Of a DNA stretch of 41,333 bases, positions 16,157-23,449 are shown piece by piece (within the stretch, counting starts at the first letter, position 1; every line of letters starts with the position of its first letter). Both the position numbers and the translations under genes were made by a program. The DNA comes from Microbacteriaceae bacterium PS02344. Its GTDB lineage: Bacteria; Actinomycetota; Actinomycetes; Actinomycetales; Microbacteriaceae. The stretch spans positions 1 to 41,333 of the forward strand of contig JASCNZ010000022.1 of NCBI GenBank assembly GCA_029959905.1. The letters are read 5' to 3'. The notes under the pieces were generated by a model. The model was not told the DNA's origin. It saw nothing but the letters and a program-made list of their open reading frames with translations, and made no database searches.

Positions 16157-17151
16157 ACCGCACCGTGCGCGGGGTCGCGACGTCGCTCGCGATCGGCTTC
16201 GGCATGTACTTCGCGGCGACGGCGATGGTGTGGAATCCCCGCCCCGACGCGCCGGTGCTCACGGTGATCGCCGTCGCCGTCTATCTCGCCGTGCTCAGCA
16301 CGGCGATCCTCGGTGCACCGTCGGCGGTGCGCATGCCGCTCTGGTCGGCGCTGCTCGCTCTCCTCGCCGCCGTGGCGGTTCCCGTCATGGTGAACCTCTC
16401 ATTCCCCGAGTCGGCGCGCACGGCGACCGTGGTGACCTGGTACATCGGCGGAATCGGGCTGCTCGGCATCGTGCTGGTCGTGCGTCGGCGGTTCGTCCTC
16501 GCGTGGCTGCTGCTCGTCGCGCTGGCGGGAGTGTCGCTGGTGTTTCTCGGACTCGAGAAGGCACTCGCCTCCGGCCTCGTCGGCTCGACGATGTGGATTC
16601 TGGTGGCGCAGCTGCTCGTCCTGTTCTGGGACCGCGCGGTGAACGACACCGAGCGGCTCGCCGAGATCCAGCAGGCCGTCTCGGCATGGCACGCGACGCA
16701 GCTGGTGCGGCAGCGGGAGCGACGACTGCGCACGCAGTTCGCCCTCGCGGTCGCCGGCCCCGTGCTGAGCCGCACGGTCGCGTCGCACGGGGTGCTGACC
16801 GACGAGGAGCGTCTCGAGGCGCGCCTGGCGGAGGGGCGCCTGCGCGACGAGTTGCGGGGAGCCGACCTGCTCAACGACGCCGTCCGCGATGCCATCGAGG
16901 CCGCGCGACGGCGGGGCGCGAGTGTGACCGTCTTCGACGAGGGCGGACTCGACGGCATCGACGAGGCTCGTCGCGCGGAGATCCGCGACGAGCTGGCCGG
17001 AGTGGTCGCGGGAGCGCACGCGGGAAGGCTCATCATCCGCTCGGCGCGGGACGACCGCACGGCGGTGACGGTCGTGGGACGCGTCGGCTCCGGCTCGTCG
17101 CGCGATGACGACGCGGTCGACGTCTGGCACGAGATCCCGCGCGAGGCCTAG
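16153..17151 (+). CDS. Membrane protein resembling a kinase without ATP-binding site
   Basis: A 332-residue protein translated from an ATGA overlap with the kinase. About six hydrophobic segments span residues 10-165. The cytosolic part begins with a charged helix (DTERLAEIQQAV, LVRQRERRLRTQF) and ends in a mixed alpha/beta segment (RLRDELRGADLLNDAVRDAI, then GASVTVFDEGG and LIIRSARDDRTAVTVVGRV). The layout parallels the neighbouring kinase, but no phospho-His motif and no N, D or G boxes can be seen. It may be an accessory or decoy subunit that dimerises with, or tunes, the kinase. I do not recognise a named family. Confidence 0.8.
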   Translation: MNRTVRGVATSLAIGFGMYFAATAMVWNPRPDAPVLTVIAVAVYLAVLSTAILGAPSAVRMPLWSALLALLAAVAVPVMVNLSFPESARTATVVTWYIGGIGLLGIVLVVRRRFVLAWLLLVALAGVSLVFLGLEKALASGLVGSTMWILVAQLLVLFWDRAVNDTERLAEIQQAVSAWHATQLVRQRERRLRTQFALAVAGPVLSRTVASHGVLTDEERLEARLAEGRLRDELRGADLLNDAVRDAIEAARRRGASVTVFDEGGLDGIDEARRAEIRDELAGVVAGAHAGRLIIRSARDDRTAVTVVGRVGSGSSRDDDAVDVWHEIPREA

Positions 17152-17202
17152 AGCGCCTGAGGCGGTCCCCTGCGCCCGAGCGTTCTGAGGCCTGCATGCC
17201 GA

Positions 17203-17233
17203 CGGCTCCGATCGGGGGAGGGGACCGGAGCCG
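17203..17233 (+). terminator. Hairpin after the two-component operon
   Basis: CGGCTCCG (17203-17210) pairs with CGGAGCCG (17226-17233) about 50 bp past the operon's last stop codon. Confidence 0.45.
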
Positions 17234-17246
17234 AAGGAAGAGAATG

Positions 17247-17279
17247 GGCGAGGGGCGGCGAAGCCGCCCGCCCCTCGCC
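17247..17279. terminator. Strong GC hairpin, probably bidirectional terminator
   Basis: GGCGAGGGGCG at 17247-17257 pairs with CGCCCCTCGCC at 17269-17279, and GGC/GCC pairs extend inward. It lies between convergent operons. Confidence 0.6.
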
Positions 17280-17450
17280 ATGCGGCCCAGTTACCCGAAA
17301 ACCGGCCGCGGGTGACCGGTCATCGTCTGTCTACCCTGGGACAGAGAGCCGGTCGAACGCGAAGCGTCTCTCTAACTATCGCCGTTCGCCCCCGCGGTGT
17401 CTGTAGGTATTTTGGGGGACATCTGGACGAGGCCGCCCTGCCCGTGCGGA

Positions 17451-17672
17451 TCAGCCCGAGAAACGGCCCCACGGGATGTCGCGCCGCAGCGGACGCCGCA
17501 GCGGCCGCTGCGTGCGCATCCACGCCGAGACGCGAGGCTCTTGCACGACAGCAGCCGATGCCTCCTGCACGTACGCGTCGCTGACCACGGCGATGAGGGC
17601 GGCGAGTTCCTCCTCCGTCGCGGTACCGCGGGTGATCTCGAGGTCGGGCCTCTCGTCGCTCGCGCCACTCAC
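17451..17672 (-). CDS. accE: Acyl-CoA carboxylase epsilon subunit
   Basis: A 73-residue protein that starts with GTG, overlapping the beta-subunit stop by 4 bp (GTGA). It shows the family pattern: a helix segment [21 protein letters not shown], a Trp ([12 protein letters not shown]) and a C-terminal P-W-G-R-x-S-G end. In Streptomyces and Mycobacterium this small subunit bridges and stimulates the alpha-beta carboxylase complex. Its position directly after the beta gene supports the call, although the sequence is short and poorly conserved. Confidence 0.85.
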   Translation of the reverse strand: MSGASDERPDLEITRGTATEEELAALIAVVSDAYVQEASAAVVQEPRVSAWMRTQRPLRRPLRRDIPWGRFSG

Positions 17673-19258
17673 AGCGGGATGTTCCCGTGCTTCTTGGGCG
17701 GCAGTTCGGCCCGCTTGCCGCGCAGCGCACGAAGCGACTTCGCGATCGAGACGCGCGTGTTCGCCGGCTCGATGATGCCGTCGAGCTCTCCGCGTTCGGC
17801 GGCGAGGAAGGGCGAGGCCACGTTGTACGTGTACTCGTTCGCCAGGCGCGTGCGCACGGCGGCGACGTCCTCCCCAGCCTCCTCGGCCTTCTTGATCTCA
17901 CCCCGGTACAGGATGTTCACGGCGCCCTGGCCGCCCATGACCGCGATCTCCGCCGTCGGCCACGCGAGGTTGACGTCGGCACCGAGCTGCTTCGACCCCA
18001 TGACGATGTACGCGCCGCCATAGGCCTTGCGCAGGATGACGGTCACCAGCGGCACGGTCGCTTCGGCGTAGGCGTAGAGCAGCTTGGCGCCGCGGCGGAT
18101 GACGCCCGTCCACTCCTGGTCGGTGCCGGGCAGGTAGCCGGGGACGTCGACGAGGGTCACGATCGGGATCGAGAAGGCGTCGCAGAACCGCACGAAGCGG
18201 CTGGCCTTCTCGCCGGCCTCGATGTTCAAGGTTCCGGCCATCTGCGAGGGCTGATTGGCGATGATGCCGACCGACCGGCCCTCGATGCGTCCGAAGCCGA
18301 TCACGATGTTCGGAGCGAAGAGCGGCTGCACCTCGAGGAAGTCGCCGTCGTCCACGACGTGCTCGATCACCGTATGGATGTCGTACGGCTGGTTCGGCGA
18401 GTCGGGGATGATCGTGTTCAGCTCGCGATCGGCATCCGTCGTCTCGAACTCGAAGACGCCCTCGTACGACGGAAGCTCGGCCATGTTGTTGTCGGGGAGG
18501 AAACCCAGCAGCGTGCGCGCGTAGTCGATCGCGTCGTCCTCGTCCTCGGCGAGGTAGTGGGCGACGCCGGAGCGAGTGTTGTGCGTGTACGCGCCGCCGA
18601 GCTCCTCCATGCCGACGTCCTCGCCCGTGACGGTCTTGATCACGTCGGGGCCGGTCACGAACATCTGGCTGGTCTTGTCGACCATGATGACGAAGTCGGT
18701 GAGCGCGGGGGAGTAGACGGCACCGCCCGCGGCCGGGCCCATGATGATCGAGATCTGCGGGATGACACCCGAGGCGCGGGTGTTCAGGCGGAAGATCTCG
18801 CCGTACTTGCCGAGCGCGACGACGCCCTCCTGGATGCGGGCTCCGCCCGAGTCGAGGATGCCGATGCAGGGCATGCCCCCGGCCAGAGCGAACTCCATGA
18901 CCTTGATGATCTTCTCGCCGGCGACCTCGCCGAGCGAGCCGCCGAAGGTCGAGAAGTCCTGCGAATAGACGGCGACGGTGCGGCCATGGATCGTGCCGAC
19001 GCCGGTCACCACCGAATCGCCGTACGGGCGCGAGCGGTCCATGCCGAACGCGGTGGTGCGGTGGCGGACGTACTCGTCGAACTCGACGAAGCTGCCCGGG
19101 TCGACGAGCAGCTCGATGCGCTCGCGGGCGGTCATCTTGCCCTTCGCGTGCTGCTTCTCCTTCGCCTTCGCTTCCGCGTCGACGACGGCTTCGCTGTAGC
19201 GGGCCCGCAGGTCCGCGATCTTGCCGGCAGTGGTAAAGAGGTCGGGCTGTTCCGTCAC
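17669..19258 (-). CDS. Acyl-CoA carboxylase beta subunit (propionyl/acetyl-CoA carboxyltransferase)
   Basis: A 529-residue carboxyltransferase that moves CO2 from biotin to acetyl- or propionyl-CoA. It begins with [16 protein letters not shown], followed by [17 protein letters not shown], the oxyanion-hole stretch [16 protein letters not shown] and [15 protein letters not shown] in the N-terminal half, and [13 protein letters not shown] with [10 protein letters not shown] in the C-terminal half. The length is typical of AccD5/PccB. The GTG start at 19258 is chosen because TAGGGT lies 7 nt before it; a 17-codon upstream extension lacks such support. It is followed by accE and works with the alpha chain at 10462-12228. 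Confidence 0.95.
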   Translation of the reverse strand: MTEQPDLFTTAGKIADLRARYSEAVVDAEAKAKEKQHAKGKMTARERIELLVDPGSFVEFDEYVRHRTTAFGMDRSRPYGDSVVTGVGTIHGRTVAVYSQDFSTFGGSLGEVAGEKIIKVMEFALAGGMPCIGILDSGGARIQEGVVALGKYGEIFRLNTRASGVIPQISIIMGPAAGGAVYSPALTDFVIMVDKTSQMFVTGPDVIKTVTGEDVGMEELGGAYTHNTRSGVAHYLAEDEDDAIDYARTLLGFLPDNNMAELPSYEGVFEFETTDADRELNTIIPDSPNQPYDIHTVIEHVVDDGDFLEVQPLFAPNIVIGFGRIEGRSVGIIANQPSQMAGTLNIEAGEKASRFVRFCDAFSIPIVTLVDVPGYLPGTDQEWTGVIRRGAKLLYAYAEATVPLVTVILRKAYGGAYIVMGSKQLGADVNLAWPTAEIAVMGGQGAVNILYRGEIKKAEEAGEDVAAVRTRLANEYTYNVASPFLAAERGELDGIIEPANTRVSIAKSLRALRGKRAELPPKKHGNIPL

Positions 19259-19271
19259 GGATTCCACCCTA
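19259..19271 (-). promoter_or_regulatory. -10 element of the carboxylase beta-epsilon operon
   Basis: TAGGGT on the minus strand, then 7 nt (GGAATCC), then GTG. The spacer's GGTGGA could also act as a weak ribosome site. Confidence 0.55.
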
Positions 19272-19345
19272 GCGTCGGGTCGGCGCCGACCGTTGGATGC
19301 TCGGCACAACGGCTCGCGTGATCCTTTGGCGGCGTGCTCCTGTCG

Positions 19346-20335
19346 TCAGGAGGCGGGTGCGCCCGCCGAGTCCGGGAGGCGGTGGTCGCCGGAGGCCTCG
19401 TCGAGTGCCTCGATGTCGGAGCCGGTGTCTCGCCGGGAGCGGCGCGGACCGAGCTCGCCGACGCGGTGCCCCGCGCGGCCCACGCCGCGCACGATGGTGC
19501 CGGCCGCCCCGGCGACCGCGGAGCCCGCGGCCCGCACGCCGTGCAGCATCCGCAGCTCGGTCTTCTGCGCACCGGCGACGGGTTCGAGCTCGACGGGGAA
19601 CTCGAGGGGAGCGTGCCCGAACGCCCGTCGCGACGTGGTGAGCACGCGGCGACCGAGGATGTGGTTGCCCGCGCCGCCGATCGCCGCGCCGACGCCGAAC
19701 GGGAGGGCCTTGCCGATGAACGACGCACCGCCACGCGCCGCGAACTGCCGCACGAACGTACTCTTGAGCCGGTCGACGAGCGGGCCGACGGCAGCGCGCG
19801 GCAGCGACTTCGTGACCAGTTCGCCCCAGTAGGAGGAGCGGTTACCGCCCTTGCCGACGACCTGGCCCGCGAGCTGACGCACGAGGTCGACCCCCTCCTT
19901 GCCCAGCATGAGGGTCATCACGAGGGCGCGGGCGCGGTCGGGGTCGGCCACCGCGATCCCGTGCACCTCAGCCACCGACTGCGCGAACAGCGCAGTCGAC
20001 TCGACGAACCCGACCGTCTCGACGCCCGAGAGGGCCAGCGTGATGCCGGTGCCGATGCCCGGCACGACCGCGGTGGCACCCACCGCGGCTCCGCCGGCGG
20101 TGACGGCGGCGAGGTAACGGCGCTCGAGGATCTGAATGATCTCGTCGGGCGTCGCGCGGGGATTGCGCAGGCGGATGCTGCGAATGTGTGCGAGCACGAG
20201 CGGGCGTTGGATCGATAGCACCCGGTCGAGCCCGCGCACCACGAGCGGATGCTCGGTCGAGCCCGTCGGCGGGAGACCCGTGTCCCAGGGCGCGTCGTCC
20301 GGGAGCGAGTGGATCTTGTGCACCTTGCGAGCCAT
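19346..20335 (-). CDS. Conserved hypothetical protein, EcsC-like
   Basis: A 329-residue protein. The N-terminal third is charged, then a Gly/Ala-rich hydrophobic segment (about 85-125) includes VPGIGTGITLALSGVETVGFVESTALF. A second Gly-rich stretch (GASFIGKALPFGVGAAIGGAGNHILGRRVL) lies near 220, and the C-terminus is Arg-rich and acidic. The glycine-rich amphipathic stretches resemble the EcsC family of membrane-associated proteins found widely in actinobacteria, whose function is not established. It is a single gene with its own TAGGAT element 6 nt before the ATG. Family assignment is tentative. Confidence 0.75.
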   Translation of the reverse strand: MARKVHKIHSLPDDAPWDTGLPPTGSTEHPLVVRGLDRVLSIQRPLVLAHIRSIRLRNPRATPDEIIQILERRYLAAVTAGGAAVGATAVVPGIGTGITLALSGVETVGFVESTALFAQSVAEVHGIAVADPDRARALVMTLMLGKEGVDLVRQLAGQVVGKGGNRSSYWGELVTKSLPRAAVGPLVDRLKSTFVRQFAARGGASFIGKALPFGVGAAIGGAGNHILGRRVLTTSRRAFGHAPLEFPVELEPVAGAQKTELRMLHGVRAAGSAVAGAAGTIVRGVGRAGHRVGELGPRRSRRDTGSDIEALDEASGDHRLPDSAGAPAS

Positions 20336-20347
20336 GGTCCGATCCTA
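20336..20347 (-). promoter_or_regulatory. -10 element of the EcsC-like gene
   Basis: TAGGAT on the minus strand, 6 nt before the ATG at 20335. Confidence 0.55.
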
Positions 20348-20370
20348 GGAAGAGTCGCCGCGAGAAAGCA

Positions 20371-20404
20371 GAGAGCCGCAGCCTCGGCGAAGGCTGCGGC
20401 TCTC
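20371..20404 (-). terminator. Perfect 14-bp hairpin after the nucleotidyltransferase gene
   Basis: GAGAGCCGCAGCCT (20371-20384) and AGGCTGCGGCTCTC (20391-20404) form a perfect stem with a 6-nt loop. It begins 9 bp past the minus-strand stop codon and is followed by TGCTTTCT. Confidence 0.85.
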
Positions 20405-20413
20405 GGGAACGGG

Positions 20414-21106
20414 TCAGACGAAGAGGTTCGCCCGCTCGAGGTCTTCGGCGAAGTCGATCTCGACCGCGTACAGGTCGGAGACGTCCATCGGCTCGAGCAG
20501 GAGGCCGTCTTCGGCGATCGCGAGCTCGAGACCGCGCTCGAAGTAGTCCTGGTCGTCGACGCGCTGCAGCTGACGCATGAACGCCCGCTTGTCGGCCGAC
20601 GAGATGTAGTTGATGCCGACGGCTTCGCCGAGGCCGCCCTGGACGGTCTTCGACAGCTTGTGGATGAAGCCTTCGGAGGTCACGGTGTACTTGACCTCCT
20701 CGTCGCTGACCTTGGACGTGTTCACCGTGACGAACGACTGGTCGCGCTCGATGTACGCCGCCGCGCGGCCGAGGATCATCGGATCGAAGACGACGTCGCC
20801 GTTCATCCAGAGCACACCGCTGCGACCGGTCGCGCCGAGGGCGCGGAGGAGGCTCTTCGAGGTGTTGGTCTCGTCGTAGCGCTCGTTGTGCACGTAGTTG
20901 GCCGAGGGGAATGCCTCGATGATCGTCTCGGCGCGGTAGCCGACGACGGTGGTGATGCGGGCATCCGAGCCGAAGGCCGCGCGGATGTTGTCGTGCTGCT
21001 GGCGCATGATCGTGCGGCCGTCGCTGAGTTCGGTCAGCGGCTTGGGCAGGGCGCGACCCAGGCGCGAGCCCATACCCGCGGCGAGGATGACGGTCTGAAG
21101 AGTCAC
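20414..21106 (-). CDS. Sugar/choline-phosphate-type nucleotidyltransferase
   Basis: A 230-residue NTP-transferase. The nucleotide-binding signature LAAGMGSRLGRALPKPL is at 8-24, the metal-binding Asp is in LWMNGDVVFD, and the pattern NTSKSLLRAL and YISSADK resembles the LicC-like phosphocholine cytidylyltransferase group as well as small sugar-1-phosphate nucleotidyltransferases. It should make an NDP-activated head group or sugar for a surface polymer. The GTG start has a strong AAGGAG site 5-6 nt upstream, unlike the leaderless neighbours. A GGCCGG/CCGGCC hairpin lies in its leader (21134-21149). The exact substrate is unknown. Confidence 0.85.
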   Translation of the reverse strand: MTLQTVILAAGMGSRLGRALPKPLTELSDGRTIMRQQHDNIRAAFGSDARITTVVGYRAETIIEAFPSANYVHNERYDETNTSKSLLRALGATGRSGVLWMNGDVVFDPMILGRAAAYIERDQSFVTVNTSKVSDEEVKYTVTSEGFIHKLSKTVQGGLGEAVGINYISSADKRAFMRQLQRVDDQDYFERGLELAIAEDGLLLEPMDVSDLYAVEIDFAEDLERANLFV

Positions 21107-21331
21107 GAGTGCTCCTTAAAAAGGTGTGTTCAGGGCCGGTTCACCGGCCGGACACTTCTTCGTGCCGCATTCATGCTAGCGAGAGACCCTGGGAAGACAG
21201 GGCGGGGGTTGACGACGTTGCCATTTCGTGATCCGTTTGCCACGGAACGCTCAGGGTTGCCGCGGAGCGAGGCGATGACTCGATTCTCCACAGTTTCTCC
21301 GACTCATGCCAGGCCTTTCGATGCGCCTTGG
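21107..21331. promoter_or_regulatory. Divergent intergenic region with leader hairpin
   Basis: The spacer between the nucleotidyltransferase and ABC genes. On the minus strand, TAGCAT (21178-21173) is a possible -10, and GGCCGG-ttca-CCGGCC (21134-21149) would fold in the leader some 30 nt before the GTG, with TAAGGAG next to the start. No gene was seen. Confidence 0.4.
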
Positions 21332-21343
21332 TACCGTAGGACG
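21332..21343 (+). promoter_or_regulatory. -10 element of the ABC transporter operon
   Basis: TACCGT (21332-21337), 6 nt, then GTG at 21344. This fixes the start of an otherwise ambiguous long open frame. Confidence 0.6.
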
Positions 21344-23449
21344 GTGACTGCTTCCTCTGACGACCGCACCGAAGAAGCCGACGCCTCCCGGGCCCGATCA
21401 GGGGCCGACGCATCGACGCGGCCGACGGGCGAGGCGACCGGCTCGTCCTCGGCGAGGGCCGACGCCGAGTCGTCCGACGCGCCCGCGGCGAAGACGGGGG
21501 CAGCGAAGAAGTCCACGGCCCCGGCTGCCGCGCGCCAGACGGCGGCGTCGAAGACCGCGGCGTCCACGTCGTCGGCGGCGCAGCCGCGCGCCACGAAGAA
21601 GAAAGCAGCGCCGAAGTCCACGACCGGTACGCCGGCAGCGACGAAGAAGACGCCCGCGCGCACGCCCGTCAAGACGGCTGCAGAGAAGGCGGCCGTCGCG
21701 GCCGACGTCGTCATCGAGCCCCTGCGCGCCCCGAGCGCGAGCGGCACGGGTGCGACCTCCGACGGTCGGACGCCCGCTGCATCGAGGATGTCGAACGACT
21801 CCGCGGCGCCGACGTCGTCGGGCAAGAAGCCGGCCGAGACCGCGGGTTCGTCGACCACGGGCGCGTCCGTCGAGCCCACCGCGGCGAAAGCGACCACAGC
21901 CAAGACCACTGCGGCGAAGACGACTGCGGCGAAGACGGCGGCGGCGAAGACGGCGGCGGCGAAGACGGCGGCTTCGAAGACCACCGCGGCGAAGACGGCT
22001 GCTTCGAAGACCACGGCGACGAAGGCTGCTGCATCGAAGGCGGCGGCGACGAAGACCACCGCGGCGAAGACGGCGGCGGCGAAGACGGCGGCGGCGAAAA
22101 CGACGGCGGCGCGCTCGACCACATCGGCGGACGCCACGGGCACCGCACGCACGGCGGCGGCGAAAGCTGCCGCAGCGAAGGCATCCGCCTCGAAGACGGC
22201 CGCGCGCACCGCGGCTTCTCGGGCGTCCTCGGCGAAGACCGCGGCCGCGCGCACGGCAGCGGCCAAGACCGCGGCTGCGAAAGCAGCGGCCAAGGCAGCA
22301 GCGGAGTCTCCGGTGGAGGAGGCTCCCGTGGTCGAGACTGCTCCCGCGCAGGCCCCCGCTGTGAACGCGCCCGCTGTGGGCGCTCCCGTCGCGGATGCTC
22401 CCGCTGTGGACGCTCCCGTCGCGGGTGCTCCCACTGAGGAGGCTCCCGTCGCGGATGCTCCCGTCGCGGACGCTCCCGTCGCCGAGGCGGCGCCCGTCGA
22501 TGCGTCGGCGAGTGCCACTCCCGCTGAAGCCGTAGCCTCCGCAAACGCGCCCTCAGGCACCCCCATTGCCGAAGCGACCAGCTCGGAGACGCGCGACGAC
22601 GACTCCTCGAGCGTCGCTGTCACCTCCGCGCCGGCCGAGCCGGACGACCCCGAGGACCCCGCGGCCTCCGAGCCGTCGGCCGAGGCCAGCGGCGAGGCGA
22701 TCAGCATCCGCGGTCTGGTCAAGCACTTCGGCGACAACCACGCCGTCGACGGCATCAGCCTCTCGGTGCCCGCCGGCACCTTCTACGGCGTCGTCGGCCC
22801 CAACGGCGCGGGCAAGACGACCACCCTCTCGATCGTGGCCGGGCTTCTGCGCGCCGACGCCGGGTCGGTCACGATCTGCGGCATCGACCAGGCCGCCGAC
22901 CCGCTCGCAGCCAAGCGAGTGATGGGCGTGCTGCCCGACCGGCTGCGCACGTTCGACCGCCTCACCGGTCGCCAGCTGCTCCACTACTACGGTCTGCTGC
23001 GCGGGCTCGCCTCCGACGTGATCGAGAAGCGCGTCGCCGATCTCGCGCGCGCCTTCGACCTCGGTGATGCGCTCGGCCGGGTCGTCTCGGACTACTCGGC
23101 CGGCATGACGAAGAAGGTCATGCTCGCGGGCGCCATGATCCACTCGCCGCGGGTGCTCGTGCTCGACGAGCCGTTCGAATCCGTCGACCCCGTGTCGTCG
23201 GCCGTGATTCTCGACATCCTCCGCGCCTACGTGGCACACGGTGGCACCGTGATCCTCTCCAGCCATGGGATGGATCTCGTCGAGCGGGTCTGCTCGCGGG
23301 TCGCGATCATCGTCGGGGGAGAGGTGCTCGCCGAGGGCACCGTCGACGAGGTGCGTGCCGGTCAGACGCTGGAGGCGCGATTCGTCGAGCTGTCCGGCGG
23401 TATCGGCGAGGTGGAGGGTCTCGAGTGGTTGCACACGTTCTCCGACTGA
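21344..23449 (+). CDS. ABC transporter ATPase with very long lysine-rich repetitive N-terminal tail
   Basis: A 701-residue protein. Residues 1-176 are low-complexity Ala/Ser/Thr/Lys. Residues 177-320 are a repeat with Lys or Arg at every fifth position (AAKTA/AAKTT units, K182 to R257 without a break). Residues 321-387 are APVAD-type Pro-Ala-Val repeats, then an acidic linker. From residue 453 there is a normal ABC ATPase: Walker A GPNGAGKTT (485-493), a divergent signature YSAGMTKK (584), Walker B VLVLDEP (Asp608) and the H-loop His641. The ATPase itself is of the ABC-2 export type and overlaps its permease gene by 25 bp. Such a tail resembles histone H1-like or HupB tails and is not needed for ATPase function. 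The frame stays open throughout, arguing that the tail is translated. Confidence 0.88.
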   Translation: MTASSDDRTEEADASRARSGADASTRPTGEATGSSSARADAESSDAPAAKTGAAKKSTAPAAARQTAASKTAASTSSAAQPRATKKKAAPKSTTGTPAATKKTPARTPVKTAAEKAAVAADVVIEPLRAPSASGTGATSDGRTPAASRMSNDSAAPTSSGKKPAETAGSSTTGASVEPTAAKATTAKTTAAKTTAAKTAAAKTAAAKTAASKTTAAKTAASKTTATKAAASKAAATKTTAAKTAAAKTAAAKTTAARSTTSADATGTARTAAAKAAAAKASASKTAARTAASRASSAKTAAARTAAAKTAAAKAAAKAAAESPVEEAPVVETAPAQAPAVNAPAVGAPVADAPAVDAPVAGAPTEEAPVADAPVADAPVAEAAPVDASASATPAEAVASANAPSGTPIAEATSSETRDDDSSSVAVTSAPAEPDDPEDPAASEPSAEASGEAISIRGLVKHFGDNHAVDGISLSVPAGTFYGVVGPNGAGKTTTLSIVAGLLRADAGSVTICGIDQAADPLAAKRVMGVLPDRLRTFDRLTGRQLLHYYGLLRGLASDVIEKRVADLARAFDLGDALGRVVSDYSAGMTKKVMLAGAMIHSPRVLVLDEPFESVDPVSSAVILDILRAYVAHGGTVILSSHGMDLVERVCSRVAIIVGGEVLAEGTVDEVRAGQTLEARFVELSGGIGEVEGLEWLHTFSD
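21872..22303 (+). repeat. 15-bp tandem repeat coding for the Lys/Ala/Thr tail
   Basis: Degenerate tandem copies of a 15-bp unit (GCGGCGAAGACGGCG and variants) code for five-residue units ending in Lys or Arg. Copies differ mostly by Ala/Thr/Ser changes. The region is prone to slippage and to assembly collapse, so the copy number should be treated with care. Confidence 0.85.
22304..22505 (+). repeat. 15-bp tandem repeat coding for Ala-Pro-Val-Ala-Asp units
   Basis: Repeats of GCTCCCGTCGCGGAT-like units, read as APVAD with variants (APAVD, APVAG, APTEE). It follows the lysine repeat with the same 15-bp period but a different, acidic and proline-rich composition, probably a rigid spacer before the ATPase domain. 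Confidence 0.8.

Larger units (their letters stand above)
17152..17450. other. Intergenic region with hairpins, no gene seen
   Basis: A 299-bp gap between the kinase operon and the convergent epsilon-subunit gene. It contains two GC hairpins (17203-17233 and 17247-17279) and then about 170 bp of locally less GC-rich sequence. In that part CTGTC/GACAG arms lie around 17327-17345, and a T-run is followed by Gs near 17410. A plus-strand frame starting at 17397 has no ribosome site and runs antisense into accE, so it was not called. Confidence 0.6.

Noticed and set aside
17397..18023. Plus-strand frame beginning in the accE-kinase spacer
   Set aside because: It has no ribosome site or -10 at the right distance, and runs antisense through accE and the beta-subunit gene.
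21872..22505. 15-bp repeats as a possible CRISPR array or minisatellite
   Set aside because: Units are directly abutting and in frame, without unique spacers; they code for a regular peptide repeat.
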